Shown: positions 49,697 through 61,430 of the stretch, piece by piece
How positions within the stretch are numbered: position 1 is the first letter of the stretch
Layout of the letters: the number at the start of each line of letters is the position of its first letter
Source of the DNA: Pontederia crassipes
Lineage: Eukaryota; Streptophyta; Magnoliopsida; Commelinales; Pontederiaceae
Assembly (NCBI GenBank): GCA_030549335.1
Contig: CM060186.1
Span: forward strand, 25,776,689-25,840,688
Reading direction: 5' to 3'
Length of the DNA stretch: 64,000 nt
Notes under the pieces: generated by a model
Told to the model about the DNA's origin: nothing
Databases searched by the model: none
What the model saw: only the letters and a program-made list of their open reading frames with translations
Program-made: the position numbers and the translations under genes

Positions 49697-52600
49697 CTTC
49701 TACAAGCTGCACGTTATATATGTCCTATAGCATGCAAACAGTTGGGATTGGGAAGCGGTGCTAGTGCTTGTCTTTTATATAGGAGCATAGTAAAATTGTT
49801 TAACGATTGAATACTTCTGACTTTTAGAATTACCAATATCTGGATTTCAAATTAGTTAGAAGTTAAAAGTGAGATAAGATCTTATTTTATAAAATTGGAT
49901 GGAGTAAATAAAATAATATTAATGGTGTTAGAGGCTAAGGCCTCGTTTGACTTGAGATTATGGAGCAAGCTCTTATTTTTGTAATTTTTTTCAAACGCAA
50001 TATTTTGAAGATGGTGGACTCGACATTAATAATTGCAAAATTTAAAAAAAAATTGTGTGAACAGTAAATTCTTGGTCCTCCGCTCTCACTCCAAGCACAA
50101 CAAAAAAATTTGTCAAACATGGCCTAAGAGACTGTTTGATTGTAGAACAAAATTGAATGAAGTAAAATAAAATAATGTTATATTCCCAAAAAGTTGGACA
50201 TATTTTTATTTTATTTGAAAAAATCTTTAAACATGTAATGTTTTATATTTAAAATATTTTATTATAAATAACTAATATTTTTTAGTATTATATAATAAAA
50301 ACCTAAAATAATAATAATTGGTTGAAATTAAAAAAAATAAAATATGGTTAAAAATATTGGAAAGAATGGGAGTAGAATTAATTTCGTCACTTGCAAGAAT
50401 TATACTCACACCTTCAAATTAGAATAGTGGTTCTATGATTTTCTAGAAAAAATTTTAAAAATGAGGTTCAACAAAAAAAATTGTTATTGCGTATTTTGTC
50501 ACTGCACCAAAAAAGTTTTTTAGAAATCAAACATATTAGTTTCTAAAACCTCAATTTTAGTCTTCAATATTTTTTGAGGTCAAAATATCCTGGTCCCTCG
50601 TAGTCTCTACAAGCTGATCATTAAAAATTTTTAATGATCAAAATTTTTTCATTAGTTCTTAAAGAATGATTTATTAGTGATCATAAATTAAAATTTTAAT
50701 TTCAAATGAATAAGAATTTGGGATTAGTATCACATTAATCTCTAATATTTATACTTTTAATAACCAAATATAATTGGTCCCTAAAAATTGATTAATAAAT
50801 CATAATTTTATTGTAGTGTGTATAGCTATATTTAAAAAATATGTTAATATTGATCTGGGATTTATTTCCAATCAATCAGCCCCAAAGTAGTTTGATCCTG
50901 GTACAAAATTATGAATGTATAGAAAGTGTTGAAGAAAATTTAATTGTAAATGAAATTAGAAAAAAATAAAGAAATCCATGAATAAAGAAATCAGAGTAAA
51001 TAAAATATAGAAAAAAAATAAGGCAGGAAGAAGAAACAAAAGAAAAAGTGGGAATTGATAAAAAAAAGGAACAATTATAAAAAAAGACAGATTTTGAAAG
51101 ACGAAATGTACTGAAAATATGAAAATTATTTTTAAAGAATAATTTCCAAAAAAGATTATTCATCTCTATAATATTTGTGTGAATTAATTATTTATTCATC
51201 GTTTAAGAAATCTAATTTCAACTGTCAAAATTTAAATACGTCATGTGATTTAGATTTATCTATATGGAATATATGGATAGTTGGATCACAATGGTGAATT
51301 TAAAATCTCAACACTAAAATAAAATATTTGATATATACATGCATCTATATATATGTATATATCTAATGTATATTTTGGATTGGCTTCATTTGTCACTTGT
51401 GTTAATTAAATGGGACCGGCCGGCAGTGTTGGAAAATAAAAATAGTGAAGAAGGAAGTCTATTTGTGTTTGATACCTGACCTGGGTCAAGCCGAAGTTGA
51501 AGACTTTTCTCATGAGGGAAGCGATGGGGCCGGTGAGGCGGATCCCGGCGCTGGCTTCGCGGATCGCAGAGCGCATGGAGATGAGCAAGCGGCCATAAGT
51601 GGCGCCTGGCTCCGTTTCCACTGCTTGTATGAAGCTGTATGTCATGGCCCCTGTCGACGTTGAGCCTGCAAATGCCTGTGCACACAATCGCATCACACTT
51701 TAATTTCCACCTACTAATTACATACAATGAATCTACGAGATAAGCAGATCACATTAAATTACTCACAGAAGTATCTGCAGATGTTTGATGGTCATCACAA
51801 CCACTGATCAAAACGGCCAGCCCTCCACTTGTGCTTTTTTTGATACCCAAGCGTGATCTATGATCCTCCCACTGATAGAAACCAGCCCTGTCATAGCACA
51901 CACACATATATATATAACAAGCACGATGTGTTATTCTACAGTCTGCACCCTGACGCCTGAGCAGCTGGATTATATGTCATGCTTTAGATCAGGCCAAAAT
52001 CTTACCTTGACAAACGGCAGAGGAAAGGGAGGTCGAGGATGGTGCCGCTGTGGCAGGCGTCGACGAGGGCGTGGAGCTTGGCGCCACGAGGGAGCGGGTG
52101 GACGATGGTGGCGTTGATCTCGTCGTCGACTATGGTCCCGTTGGTCTCGAAGTCCAGAGGGCAGAGCGCCTCGTCGTAGCCGTCCAACTCGTCTCCGGTC
52201 AGATCCGGCCGCTGCACGGCGTGGCCCGAGTAGTGGAACACGAGCGAGTCCCCCGCCGCGCACCCGGCCACCAGCCAACGCATCGCCGCCCGGACGTTCT
52301 CCTTCGTCGGCCAAAGGTACGGGTCCCTCTCCTTCTCGATGAGAACGAGGACGCAGTCCGCGGGGAACCCGAACCTGGCGCAAAGCAGGTACTTCATGCA
52401 GTTCACGTCGTTCACCGTCCCCTTGAGTTCATAGCGCGTCGACGTGTAGCTTATACCGACCAGCAGCGCCCTCTTCTTCCCGTGCACGCGGGGAAAGCTC
52501 GACGGAAGGGTCGAAACGGGGTACCAGCCGCCGCCGCCGCCGGACGACGCCGGCGTCCACCCGGGGATCGACCCGTTACTGGACGATATGGGATTGAAGG

Positions 52601-52802
52601 AGGTGATGTCGCTGGATATGTTCGCGATCATGGACTTGACGAAGCCCACGGCTTGGCGGACGGGGTCCTGCGCCGAGCTCCCCGTGTGGGTTATGGCATG
52701 GCAGAAGGAGCACCGGATGCGCCGGGCGTGAAGGGGCACCAGCAGCTGCACGCCGCACCCGCTGCACCTTGCGGTCCTGTTGCTGCTGCTGCTGTTCCAC
52801 AT
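49485..52802 (-). CDS. Type I metacaspase with LSD1 zinc finger, four exons
   Basis: Exon model: 52802-52006, 51887-51767, 51675-51481, 49544-49485; 1173 bases, 390 residues, GT-AG introns, frame open. Residues 13-38 form an LSD1-type zinc finger (C13, C16, C31, C34). A linker of about 65 residues leads to the caspase-like domain, starting KKRALLVGISY. The catalytic dyad is H194 (YSGHA) and C250 (DACHSG); calcium-site and specificity residues such as DELDGYDE and VDDEINA are present. Exon 4 encodes a C-terminus of the EPQLSSSETFD type, a family hallmark. Family role: calcium-dependent cysteine protease cutting after Arg or Lys, acting in programmed cell death and protein quality control. Odd: Ala replaces the usual Gly after the catalytic His. 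Intron 3 (1936 bases) hosts two transposons. The antisense 288-codon frame at 52050-52916 is a GC-rich shadow. Family call is very secure. Confidence 0.94.
49643..49694 (+). repeat. AT dinucleotide microsatellite in metacaspase intron 3
   Basis: About 26 AT units, located some 100 bases from the last exon. Confidence 0.95.
49939..50124. mobile_element. Tourist-type MITE in metacaspase intron 3
   Basis: The ends are GGCCTCGTTTGAC and GTCAAACATGGCC, inverted apart from one base. They are flanked by TAA on both sides (49936-49938 and 50125-50127). The 3-base TAA duplication and GGCC start are typical of PIF/Harbinger-derived Tourist elements. Length 186 bases. Confidence 0.88.
50500..50818. mobile_element. 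Mini-CACTA element in metacaspase intron 3
   Basis: It begins CACTGCACCAAAAAAG and ends ATTTTATTGTAGTG, with TGT on both sides (50497-50499 and 50819-50821). Words such as TTGGTCCCTAAAAATT near the right end and CTGGTCCCT in the middle resemble subterminal repeats. 319 bases, no coding capacity. Confidence 0.75.
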
Positions 52803-53764
52803 GATGTGTTGCTTCTGCCGTGCTTCAGTTCGATCGCATGCTTCTATCTATCTTCTGGTCGATGGTCCGTTTACATATTACGTATGGGAGGAGCCCATGC
52901 AATGCATCAAATATGATTAAATCCAAATTTAGAAAGATGTTGTAGTGGAGAATAAAGTGCGGTACAGCAGTAACATTCTCTTCACTATATGTATAAAGAT
53001 TTTTGTTTTTTAGTAGTTCATCCGTATAGGGAGGAGTATTATTCAAATTAGTAGAGCTCGACTATATATATAAAGTGATAGTTCTCTTTTCTTTTACTTC
53101 TAGTTGGTACCAAAAAAAACATTAATTGGACTCATAGAAGAAAATAATTTTTTTTTCCAGTAAAGCCTCTTATTCATTTATCATAGTTTTTTAGTGTGAT
53201 GTGCTGGATCATAATCTTACGGCTACGCATTGTAGGTAGCATATATATATATATATATAAGTTAATTAGCTTTGGCATTTATTCGAACAGAAGGTAAAAG
53301 GAGAGAAAGAACGGGGTAGGATAGGGAATTAGATTCTTTGCTCCTTTTTCCCATCGATCGAAGACAAGATTCTTTGTCACTTTGTTATACATGCACTATT
53401 TTCTATCGGTATTATTGTCAATATTTTACCTTTCGGTGCGACAATATGAAAAAGTGGAAACATAATCACCATAATTAACGCATCATTAACAAGAAGAAGC
53501 GGAACTATGCGCCAGATGAAATTTTAGTTGATCACATATTCCACAAAGCTTATATATATGGGAGCACTTGTTGTGTCAAGCGCGACCTTAAACATACTTT
53601 TTTTTTATTTTTTTCATATCTTTTTTTTAATAATAACTTAGCGATCATTGATTTATAAAATTTTGATTATTGTTGATGATTTGAAATAAAAATAAAAATT
53701 GCTTGGCATGCACTTGACACAGACAGCTTGACGCAACCCATATATATATATATATATATATATA
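52803..53764. other. Upstream region of the metacaspase gene
   Basis: On the minus strand a TATA-like TTTATATATATAG lies at about 53064-53076, some 265 bases before the start codon, a candidate core promoter. The region is otherwise AT-rich with TA runs near 53240 and 53740. Confidence 0.4.
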
Positions 53765-54676
53765 TGGGGTTAAGTAGTATGCAACCGTGAATATGGGCCA
53801 TCGGATTGGCCCAGACTTTATTATCCGGCTGGGATTAAATACGTAGTTAAATGAAAAACCAAACTCAAGTTTTGTTACTCTATTTCTCATTCGAACCGGT
53901 TCAAACCATTAAGAAAATCACCCCTATCTACTGACGCTCTCTGTCTCCCCGATTTCTCTCGCAGCATCGTCGGTCATTATTCTCCTCCTCCTCTCTCGTT
54001 GATCGTCCGATGGAGTCTTGCTCAAGCCACTTACAGATCCTCCCCTCGGATTACTCAATCCTCGTCGAAACCTCCTCCCCATCCTTGCACGAGCCCTCGA
54101 CGAATCTTTGCACGATGGAGCGCGCCTGAGATTGAAACTCCTGTAATTCTGTGATCAGATCTTTGCAAATCTTCGATTTGTGAGATACAATGTCCCTTGG
54201 CTAAAATGTAATTCAGAATTTTGGCTCATAATGGCTTGTGCTTTTATTTATTTTGATTCATAACGATGTGATCATAGATGGAATCGAAGAATGTAAAGCT
54301 ACAGAGACAATGATGTGCAAAGATTCATCTTTAGCCCATCCAAGTTTCACTTTGACAATGGTCCAGAGTTATACTAACTTTGCGTATTAGGCTTGGACTC
54401 AAGGGAATGGCAAGCGACGAAACTGTGAGAGAAATTGGAGAGAGAGACCAACAGGGAGATACATGGAGAGACAAATAGGGAATGAAAATAAGAGTATGAT
54501 CTTGTAGTGGTATGAACCGGCCGAGTAGAAAAAAAAAACCAATAAAACTCAAGAGGATTTTTGGTTTATCTACAGAGCTAATCTCATCCACATAACTAAC
54601 TGTGAGTCGATCCGATGGCCCAAATTCAATGATTGCATGTTGATTGTATACTCTTTGGTTATACACTACTTGATTA
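53765..54676. mobile_element. Possible terminal-inverted-repeat element in a TA microsatellite
   Basis: GTATGCAACCGTGAATATGG plus GCCATCGGATTGG near the left end pairs with ACATGCAATCATTGAATTTG plus GCCATCGGATCG in reverse complement at the right. Both ends abut TATATATA runs, so a target duplication cannot be read. The interior has a CT-rich block (53930-54120) and a 111-codon minus frame without a known domain. A MULE is possible. Confidence 0.45.
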
Positions 54677-54834
54677 TATATATATATATATATATAATGA
54701 TATTACTTTATCCTTACCATGTTCCTTATTTTTTTAGGACGTCGGATTTGTTGTTAACAATTGAAACAAGAAAGTGTTTAGCCGAAAAATGGCTCAACTC
54801 AATTGAAACAAAAAAAAAAGTGAAAGAGCGGCTT

Positions 54835-54889
54835 GGAAATGTATCGGATTGCAAATCCTGTAATAACGGTTCGACCCCGCCCTTGACCT
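54835..54889 (+). tRNA. Partial mitochondrial-type tRNA-Cys (GCA), nuclear copy
   Basis: The stretch GGAAATGTATCGGATTGCAA followed by ATCCTG, a variable region, GGTTCGACCCCG and CCTTGACCT matches most of plant mitochondrial tRNA-Cys as I remember it. It has the GCA anticodon in the loop and an intact T-loop word TTCGA. The first 15 or so bases (5' acceptor strand and part of the D arm) are absent, so it cannot be a working tRNA. It most likely marks mitochondrial DNA inserted in the nucleus. Confidence 0.65.
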
Positions 54890-54989
54890 CGGGAAGTGGT
54901 GAGGCGGGCCCATGTTAACAAACAAAATTTTAATACAAATATACGTGATACGTAATGAAACATATTACAGGACTCTAGTACATAACAAC

Positions 54990-55680
54990 ATAATAACATG
55001 CTCCCGCAAATTAGGCATGGGGAACACTTAGCATGCCATGTTTGGATACAAGATAATCATGTTGTTTCCTTCTTAGAACCTTTGTAGAAATATTCGCCAC
55101 AAGAATTCACTCTCGAATGATATGACAATCAACTTCGATATGCTTAGTTCTCTTGTGGAAGAATGGAATGTTGGCAATATGCTGAGTTGCCTTGTTATCA
55201 CAACTAACATGAATCAGTCTATCGATATGAACACCTATCTCAACATACAATCTCTCCAACCAGATAATATCAACCAACTGGAGTAGCCAGGCCGCAATAT
55301 TTAGATTTGGCTAATAAAATGAGAAATCGTAGGTTAATTTTTTAGATTTCTAGGGAAAAAAGAGCATTGTAACACAATACCCTATAATAAAATGTCACAT
55401 GAAGATACAAGTAGTCCAATTTGCATCAAAAAAATCCTACTAAAATTGTTACCATCAACTGGGAACAAAATGCCAAAACTAGGATCTTTCTTCAAGTATT
55501 TGATGATCGAAGAGCGGCTTCCATGTGTGAGACCTTTGGGCACTGTATAAATTGACTAAGATGTTGTACTAAAAAAGAAATATCGACCCTGGTTATAGTT
55601 AGGCAGATGAGACGGCCAACAAGTCATTGATACTTAATATGATCTTGAAGTAAGGCATCTGACGATGTAGAAGAAAATTT
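54990..55680 (-). pseudogene. Ty1-copia reverse transcriptase C-terminus and RNase H remnant
   Basis: On the minus strand, broken frames read a QYxLVGRLIxLTITRVDI-like stretch, then SFLVQHLSQF (about 55640-55540). CDNKATQHIANIPFFHKRTK and HIEVDCH follow (about 55200-55110), the hallmark of copia RNase H. Stops and gaps interrupt the frame. It points opposite to the copia remnant at 56850-60560, so it is a separate insertion. Confidence 0.8.
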
Positions 55681-55689
55681 TGTATCATA

Positions 55690-56840
55690 CTTTGATGAGC
55701 ACATATTTTAACTTAATATATATTTATTTTATTAATCTAATAAGTAAAATGAGTGTTATACACTCGTTTTATAGCAAATGCTCTACGTATATATATTTTC
55801 ATCGTACTAATTAATTATGATTCTTTTGACGTGGTTAAGTTTATTTCAATTTTTTTTTAACAGCGTAGAGGACGCATATAAAACAATAACACTTTATGTA
55901 TGCTGCAATTTTAAGCTCCTTGCAAAAAATGCTTATGTAGTAATATGTTACTAGCGCACATTAACCATGGCCTAACTATATATTATAAGAAAACTTAAAT
56001 AAAAATGTAACTGCTTCCCAGCAGGAACAGCCACCACCCCTACGGAAATGATATCATGCATGAAAAAAAAATTAAGAATTGCTTTTCTTAGAATATCTTG
56101 TAGAAGGAATCATCGAATATTTTTTTCTGTATTATTGTCAGAATTCATTTGAAAAATATCATAGTGTTTAATGTTTATATATGTGGGTGTGTAATGATGT
56201 CTTACAACCTTTTGTGCATGTGGTTGATAAAAGCTTAATGTAGTTTTCACTTATCATGTATGCATGCAAACACATGTGGCATGGGCTTATTCAAGACCAT
56301 TAAAGGCATAAGTCCAATAACCGATCATTACCCACATTAAATTTCAGTGAATATTTATGATAATAAATGAATAGTACAACTCACAAGTACATCCATAACT
56401 CTAAAAAAATATGATATATTACAAATCATATAAGAGTCAAATACTACATAGTAGGTATACATAATTGCTCGATCAACTGAAGAGCATAATTGGTCAATCA
56501 ATACGTGAGGTCTTGTTATAACTTCTCAACATTAGTTAACTATTCAACTATCATGTGGGTCAAATATTATGATTTGTTAATAATACATAATATGGTTCGC
56601 TATGTCCTATATACACCTTCCTTGCATACTTTAGAGGATAGATGCCTGACTTCATGCACGATACTTGATATTTGTATGCATACAAAATTATTCAATAGCA
56701 TCACAAATATTATGCAACATACATGAATCCTTCTCTAGTCTTCATATTTCTCACTTTTAACTCATATGCTTTCTTAGTCTGTCTCGATGGTTGCATAACA
56801 TTATCATTTTGGGTACCTCCCTAAAGTAAAAATACTAATA
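55690..56840. other. AT-rich region without recognised gene
   Basis: Only short frames (78 codons at 56490). Possibly decayed retroelement, not identifiable. Confidence 0.35.
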
Positions 56841-57249
56841 TATTATCTTGAAATATAGTCAAGAACCTAATGGATCATTTGATATGGGAGGATACAAATA
56901 TATTATAAAAAATTTTATTTTCTTTGATAAGTTGAATTACCACCCCTCTTTTAATCTAAATGGCACTCAAAAGAGATGTCTATCTATATTTCCATCAAAG
57001 TGGGATTCATTAATTTTATATGTGAATCAAAATATCGTTTTAACTTAATTACACACAGACCCATATATTCAAACTTGAAAAAAACTGCGTCAATTGCATT
57101 GGAAAAGAAGAGTGTAAATAGAGAATCTGGGTACAAGTTTTTTTACTTTTATTCTATACCTTTCTTATGTATCCTCATAATGTTTGCCGCGAACATGCAC
57201 AAATAAATCATTGTTGGAGCTGTCTCATGTCTTTCATGAATGTTCATTG

Positions 57250-57910
57250 TAGAAATATTTTCCAACATTCCTAACTCCACGCAATAAGTTTCAAATCATT
57301 GTGGAATTTATTCCATACTTCTAATACAAATTCAGATGTTGATATACAATTTGTCTCATCCTCAGATATAGATTTAGTTGATTCTTTACATGATATGGAT
57401 AACAATGATAATAACCGTGTTTTACCAATTGCGAATTCAGATTATGTCATTGACAAAGTTTGGTCTTCTCGTCCTCATAGGACTATCAAACCTCCAAATT
57501 GGCTATATGATTATGTTACTAACATTTTTGTAGCAGATGTTTCAAAATCATATACTCCTTATTATATTTCTAATTACATTTCATATGATAATCTTCCTAC
57601 TCAATATCATGCAATATTCTTAGTCTATCTTAATGCAGTTCATGAACCTTCCTAATTCTCTCAAGATACTAAAACCCCAAAATGCATTGATGTTATGAAG
57701 GCTAAAATGGAAGCCTTACTTGGGATGTGGTTGATCTACCCATTAAACTCAACTCAGGTGGTGAAGTTAAAATGTAAAAAGTTCGATTTGGTGCAAAGGG
57801 ATTCACTAATTGGAGGTATTGATTATTAAAGAAACATTTTTAGTGGCAAAGATGGCTGCAATTCGTTGCTTGCCATCAGTCACAGTTTAAAAACCATGGA
57901 CTTTGTTTCA
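57250..57910 (+). pseudogene. Ty1-copia pol remnant, upstream half
   Basis: The 118-codon frame 57299-57655 contains SSRPHRTIKPPNWLYDYV and then ISNYISYDNL, the spacer before copia reverse transcriptase. After a stop comes KCIDVMKAKMEALLGMW, the start of the reverse transcriptase domain, and RDSLIGGIDY. The frame has stops and frameshifts and is cut at 57910 by a solo LTR. The downstream half resumes in the same phase at 60132. Confidence 0.82.
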
Positions 57911-60126
57911 TGTAACAACTCAAAAAAAAAATAAAAATAAAACAAAATCAGAAAGAAACGCCTTACTGTGGAGATAAAACAATAGGTTTATCCTTACAAT
58001 GAGGTAATAACAGAGGAATAGAGATTATATTATTTATAGGATTAGACTTTGTCAAGAGAGTATGATTATTAGATGAAACAACCACCGGGTAGAGATAAGA
58101 AACAAAAATAAATCCAAATCCTAATTAAAATAAAAGCCGGCTAGAGATAAAAACATGGAATCTAGAGATAAAAACATGGAATCATCCTACTGGGAGATAA
58201 AGTCCAAAACAGGGGGGATAAATTTATCAAGATCAATTAGATTAATTGGAAGAGGATTCTTATAAGATAGAAACACATCATGCTCTAATCCCCTTTTCCA
58301 ATCAAACCTCACGAAATCTGCCCTCTAGAGTTTTGTTGGAGCGCTAGGCAATTCAGGAGGCAAGCTGACAGGATCCTTCGATCCTTTCTTTCTCCCTCTC
58401 ACACATGCCTTTCAGCGTTGCAATCCAGAGCGAAGTTGCTGTTCTTTGCTGAATTGTTGCAGGCGAAGATCGAGGAGAAGAATAGAGGGAGAACAGGTGA
58501 CGTGATTAGTTGAGGTTTTAACGAATCCAAGAAAGGATCGATCGCGATTAGAGGTGGGTGAACTAAAATCACCTTGCATGACATCTAAATTGTTTTAACC
58601 CATGCCCTAATCAAATATGAAAAGAAGAAGATAAGAAGGAGGCCCTAAGGTTATCGTTTTGGTTGTTTGATTCTTAATTTCTTTTATTGTTTGATTGATG
58701 TGCATACTGTTTTAATTCCTATTATTATGTTTGTGGTTTGATTGATTGTTAGTATATAGGAACTAAATTATGATGAGTTGATGCTAGAGATTTTCAGGAA
58801 ATTTCGAGTTCTGTAACTTTTCTGAACGCCGACCGGTCTGTATGCATTGCCAACAATCGGTCGACCGGTTTATTGACCCACAATCTATTTCCTTATACAT
58901 CGATCGATCATCCGAACCCCCTGTATTGTGATTTGACCGATCGATCGATTCCTGAGTTCCACCTGCCTATCGGTCAACCATTCAATCGAACGGATCGACC
59001 GATCCGATTATCCCAATATTCGAATTGATGAACCCACCGATCGACCGATCTTAACAGATCGGTCGATCGACCCAAAGCCCAACCGGTCGACTGTTCACCA
59101 GAATCAGTCGATCGATTTTTAGTAAACCCTTTTATTAGAATTACTAATTAATCCACTTCTTAATTTGAATATTGCCTGCGAACAACTGATCCTATTTTTT
59201 GTCCTCATAGAGATCCATTACGAATTTTCAAGATCTATTCTTTTAATAATTTATTTCTTATTGATCTTATCATCTCCATTGAATAAAGAACAAAGAGTCA
59301 CAAGATATTAAAAGTGATTAATAAGTTCAGATGGAAAATTTACAATGGATTGCCAGTTCAAGCCAAGTGCATCAAGATAAGGATAACTCTCTTAGTCATG
59401 GTTTGATCACCCACTGACCCGCACAATGTCGTATCGTTTGCTCGGCATACCCCAAGAATTAAAGGCACATAAAATCACCCTGATTTTTAATAATAAATCA
59501 AGATCAAGAAGCATGAGTAAGACAAGTCAAGTTATCGTCATGATTTTCAAGTACGCCATGATTTTCAGTCTACTAAGCATCATTTGATTATCATGATTTA
59601 TGATATTCTCTGATTTTTATTCTTATTATGATCTATGATGCTACCATGTTATCCTTTTCAAGTTCAAGTTAAGCATGATTATTTACCTATGATTATTTTA
59701 TTCATGTTATGCATTATATATTATATAGTTCCCCACTAAGCTGTAAAATTTACGGGAGGACCTCCTCCCTTGTGTCTGATTTTCACAGGACCGGGTCAGT
59801 GATGAGGTGGAGTAGGTGTGTGATGATGAAGCTCTAGCGACAAGACAACACATGAACCACAAAGGCTTATTAGATTTCTTTTCCTTCCGCATTTATAGAT
59901 TCATGATGTAGAACTTCATTTTATTTCTTAAAGATGATATAGCCACTTTTAGACTTCCGTAATTAAAGTTACCCTTTTTCTTTATTTCTTTATTATTCTT
60001 TCTTCCACTGACATGTCTCGATTTTTTATTGAGATATGATCAACATTATGGTCAAAGTCATAGCATGTCGTAGTGTCTCGAGGTTAGTCTTTGCCACGTG
60101 GCGGGGGTCAATTTGGGAGCGTTACA
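57911..60126 (+). mobile_element. Solo LTR splitting a copia reverse transcriptase, 2216 bases
   Basis: It starts TGTAACAACTC and ends GGAGCGTTACA. The flanks are the perfect 5-base duplication TTTCA (57906-57910 and 60127-60131). The copia protein frame on the left (TLF) continues directly on the right (HIDVNN), which independently proves both borders. The centre holds a CGATCGACC array (58830-59120). Confidence 0.95.
58830..59120. repeat. Array of CGATCGACC-type words inside the solo LTR
   Basis: About 290 bases contain many degenerate copies of CCGATCGACCGATC and CGGTCGACCGGT, often self-complementary. A weaker cluster occurs at 26060-26340. Confidence 0.75.
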
Positions 60127-60560
60127 TTTCACATTGATGTTAACAACATATTTCTTAATGGTGATCTCTTTGAAAAAGTGTACATGAAACTTCCTCCAAG
60201 TTTCTATACTTCTTAATATTTTAATTCTAATAAAGTTCGTTGGCTTTTAAAGTCTCTTTATGAATTGAAGCAAGTCTCAAGACAATGGAACCTCAAACTT
60301 ACTCAAGTGTGTGTTGTTTTTGGGTATCAACAAATCATGATCAACTATTATTTGTTCACCAAACGAACAACATATGTATTATTATTTTCTTGGTATAACA
60401 TGAAATCATGGTGAACTTATTCAGGAAGCTAAAGAAGTTTTACATTCAAACTTTTATATGAAGGATCTTGGACAATTGCAGTTTTTCCTCGGACTTGAGG
60501 TTACGTTCTAAAAGTAGCATACTTTTAAAATGAATGAAATATGCATTGGACTTGATTGCT
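60127..60560 (+). pseudogene. Ty1-copia reverse transcriptase remnant, downstream half
   Basis: HIDVNNIFLNGDLFEKVYMK is the conserved copia reverse transcriptase block. SLYELKQVSRQWNLKL and FGYQQ follow, then GSWTIAV in one frame where DLGQLQFFLGLEV is expected in another. Stops and frameshifts are present. The conserved YVDD region appears deleted near 60390. Confidence 0.85.
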
Positions 60561-60882
60561 GATACAAGTCTTTTTTGGAGCTAGAGTGGTTAATGTTCCT
60601 TTACAACAGTTCTATGAGATCAAGCTATTTTAAAACAAATATAATTAATTCAACTACTATAATTTATTTAGTCTTAAATTATATTTTTTATTATCAAATT
60701 ATCTTAATAAATGTATATATTTCTTCATCTAAGAAATATATGATTAATCTAATTATAAATTATAATTATTAAAATTACTTAAATAATAAAAGTTAAGCGC
60801 TCTATACTAAGATATAGAACGGGACGCTTTAAATATTCATTAATCTCATTTAATATTGTTACGGCATACTTTTTGCTTTGTT

Positions 60883-60924
<42 letters not shown>

Positions 60925-61030
60925 ATTAATGGAGATGTAACCCCCAACCTGGTGCAGCGCCCTAATATCAACCGCCCGTTTAGATCAAGGATCCAGATCT
61001 GCGTGTTTCCCTCTCCATTAGTACGCCTCT
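60561..61030. other. AT-rich region with AT microsatellite
   Basis: An AT array of about 19 units lies at 60884-60922. Nothing else recognised. Confidence 0.5.
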
Positions 61031-61430
61031 GAGTGCCTCACGACCTCCAAGAGCTGTCAGCCGTTGCGATCGTCGCCTCCAACGGACAGCGCGTCGAACG
61101 TCCCGCCTGCAACCGTCGTGCACCTCTTGCCTGCGATCGGCCGCACGTCTCGCCTGTGCCCATCAACCCCCTCGACCTCCCCTCCTCTTCCCCTCTTCTT
61201 CCCCTCCATTGTCGTCATCAAGCCTGCGGCGATGTGTCGTCGATCCAGATTTGTGCCACCATCCCCGATCCGTCGTCCGCCGCCCGCCATCCACCTCCTG
61301 CCTTCACTCCACTCCCTTTGTCCGCTCGCCGCCCCTTGCGACTCAGACCCCAATCATCGACCTTCTCCTCCCTTCGGCACCTCCGATCATTGTCCCTCGC
61401 AAGCACTCAAACCTAGTTGACGAAGATTGA
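61031..61430. other. GC- and pyrimidine-rich block without supported gene
   Basis: Overlapping frames of 127, 118 and 98 codons on both strands are Pro, Ser, Arg and Gly rich and lack domains. They resemble the blocks at 16680-17170 and 30660-30960 in composition. These may be 5'-UTR-like DNA captured by transposons, but that is inference. Confidence 0.4.

Noticed and set aside
52050..52916. 288-codon plus-strand frame
   Set aside because: Antisense shadow of metacaspase exon 1 in GC-rich DNA; no domain of its own.
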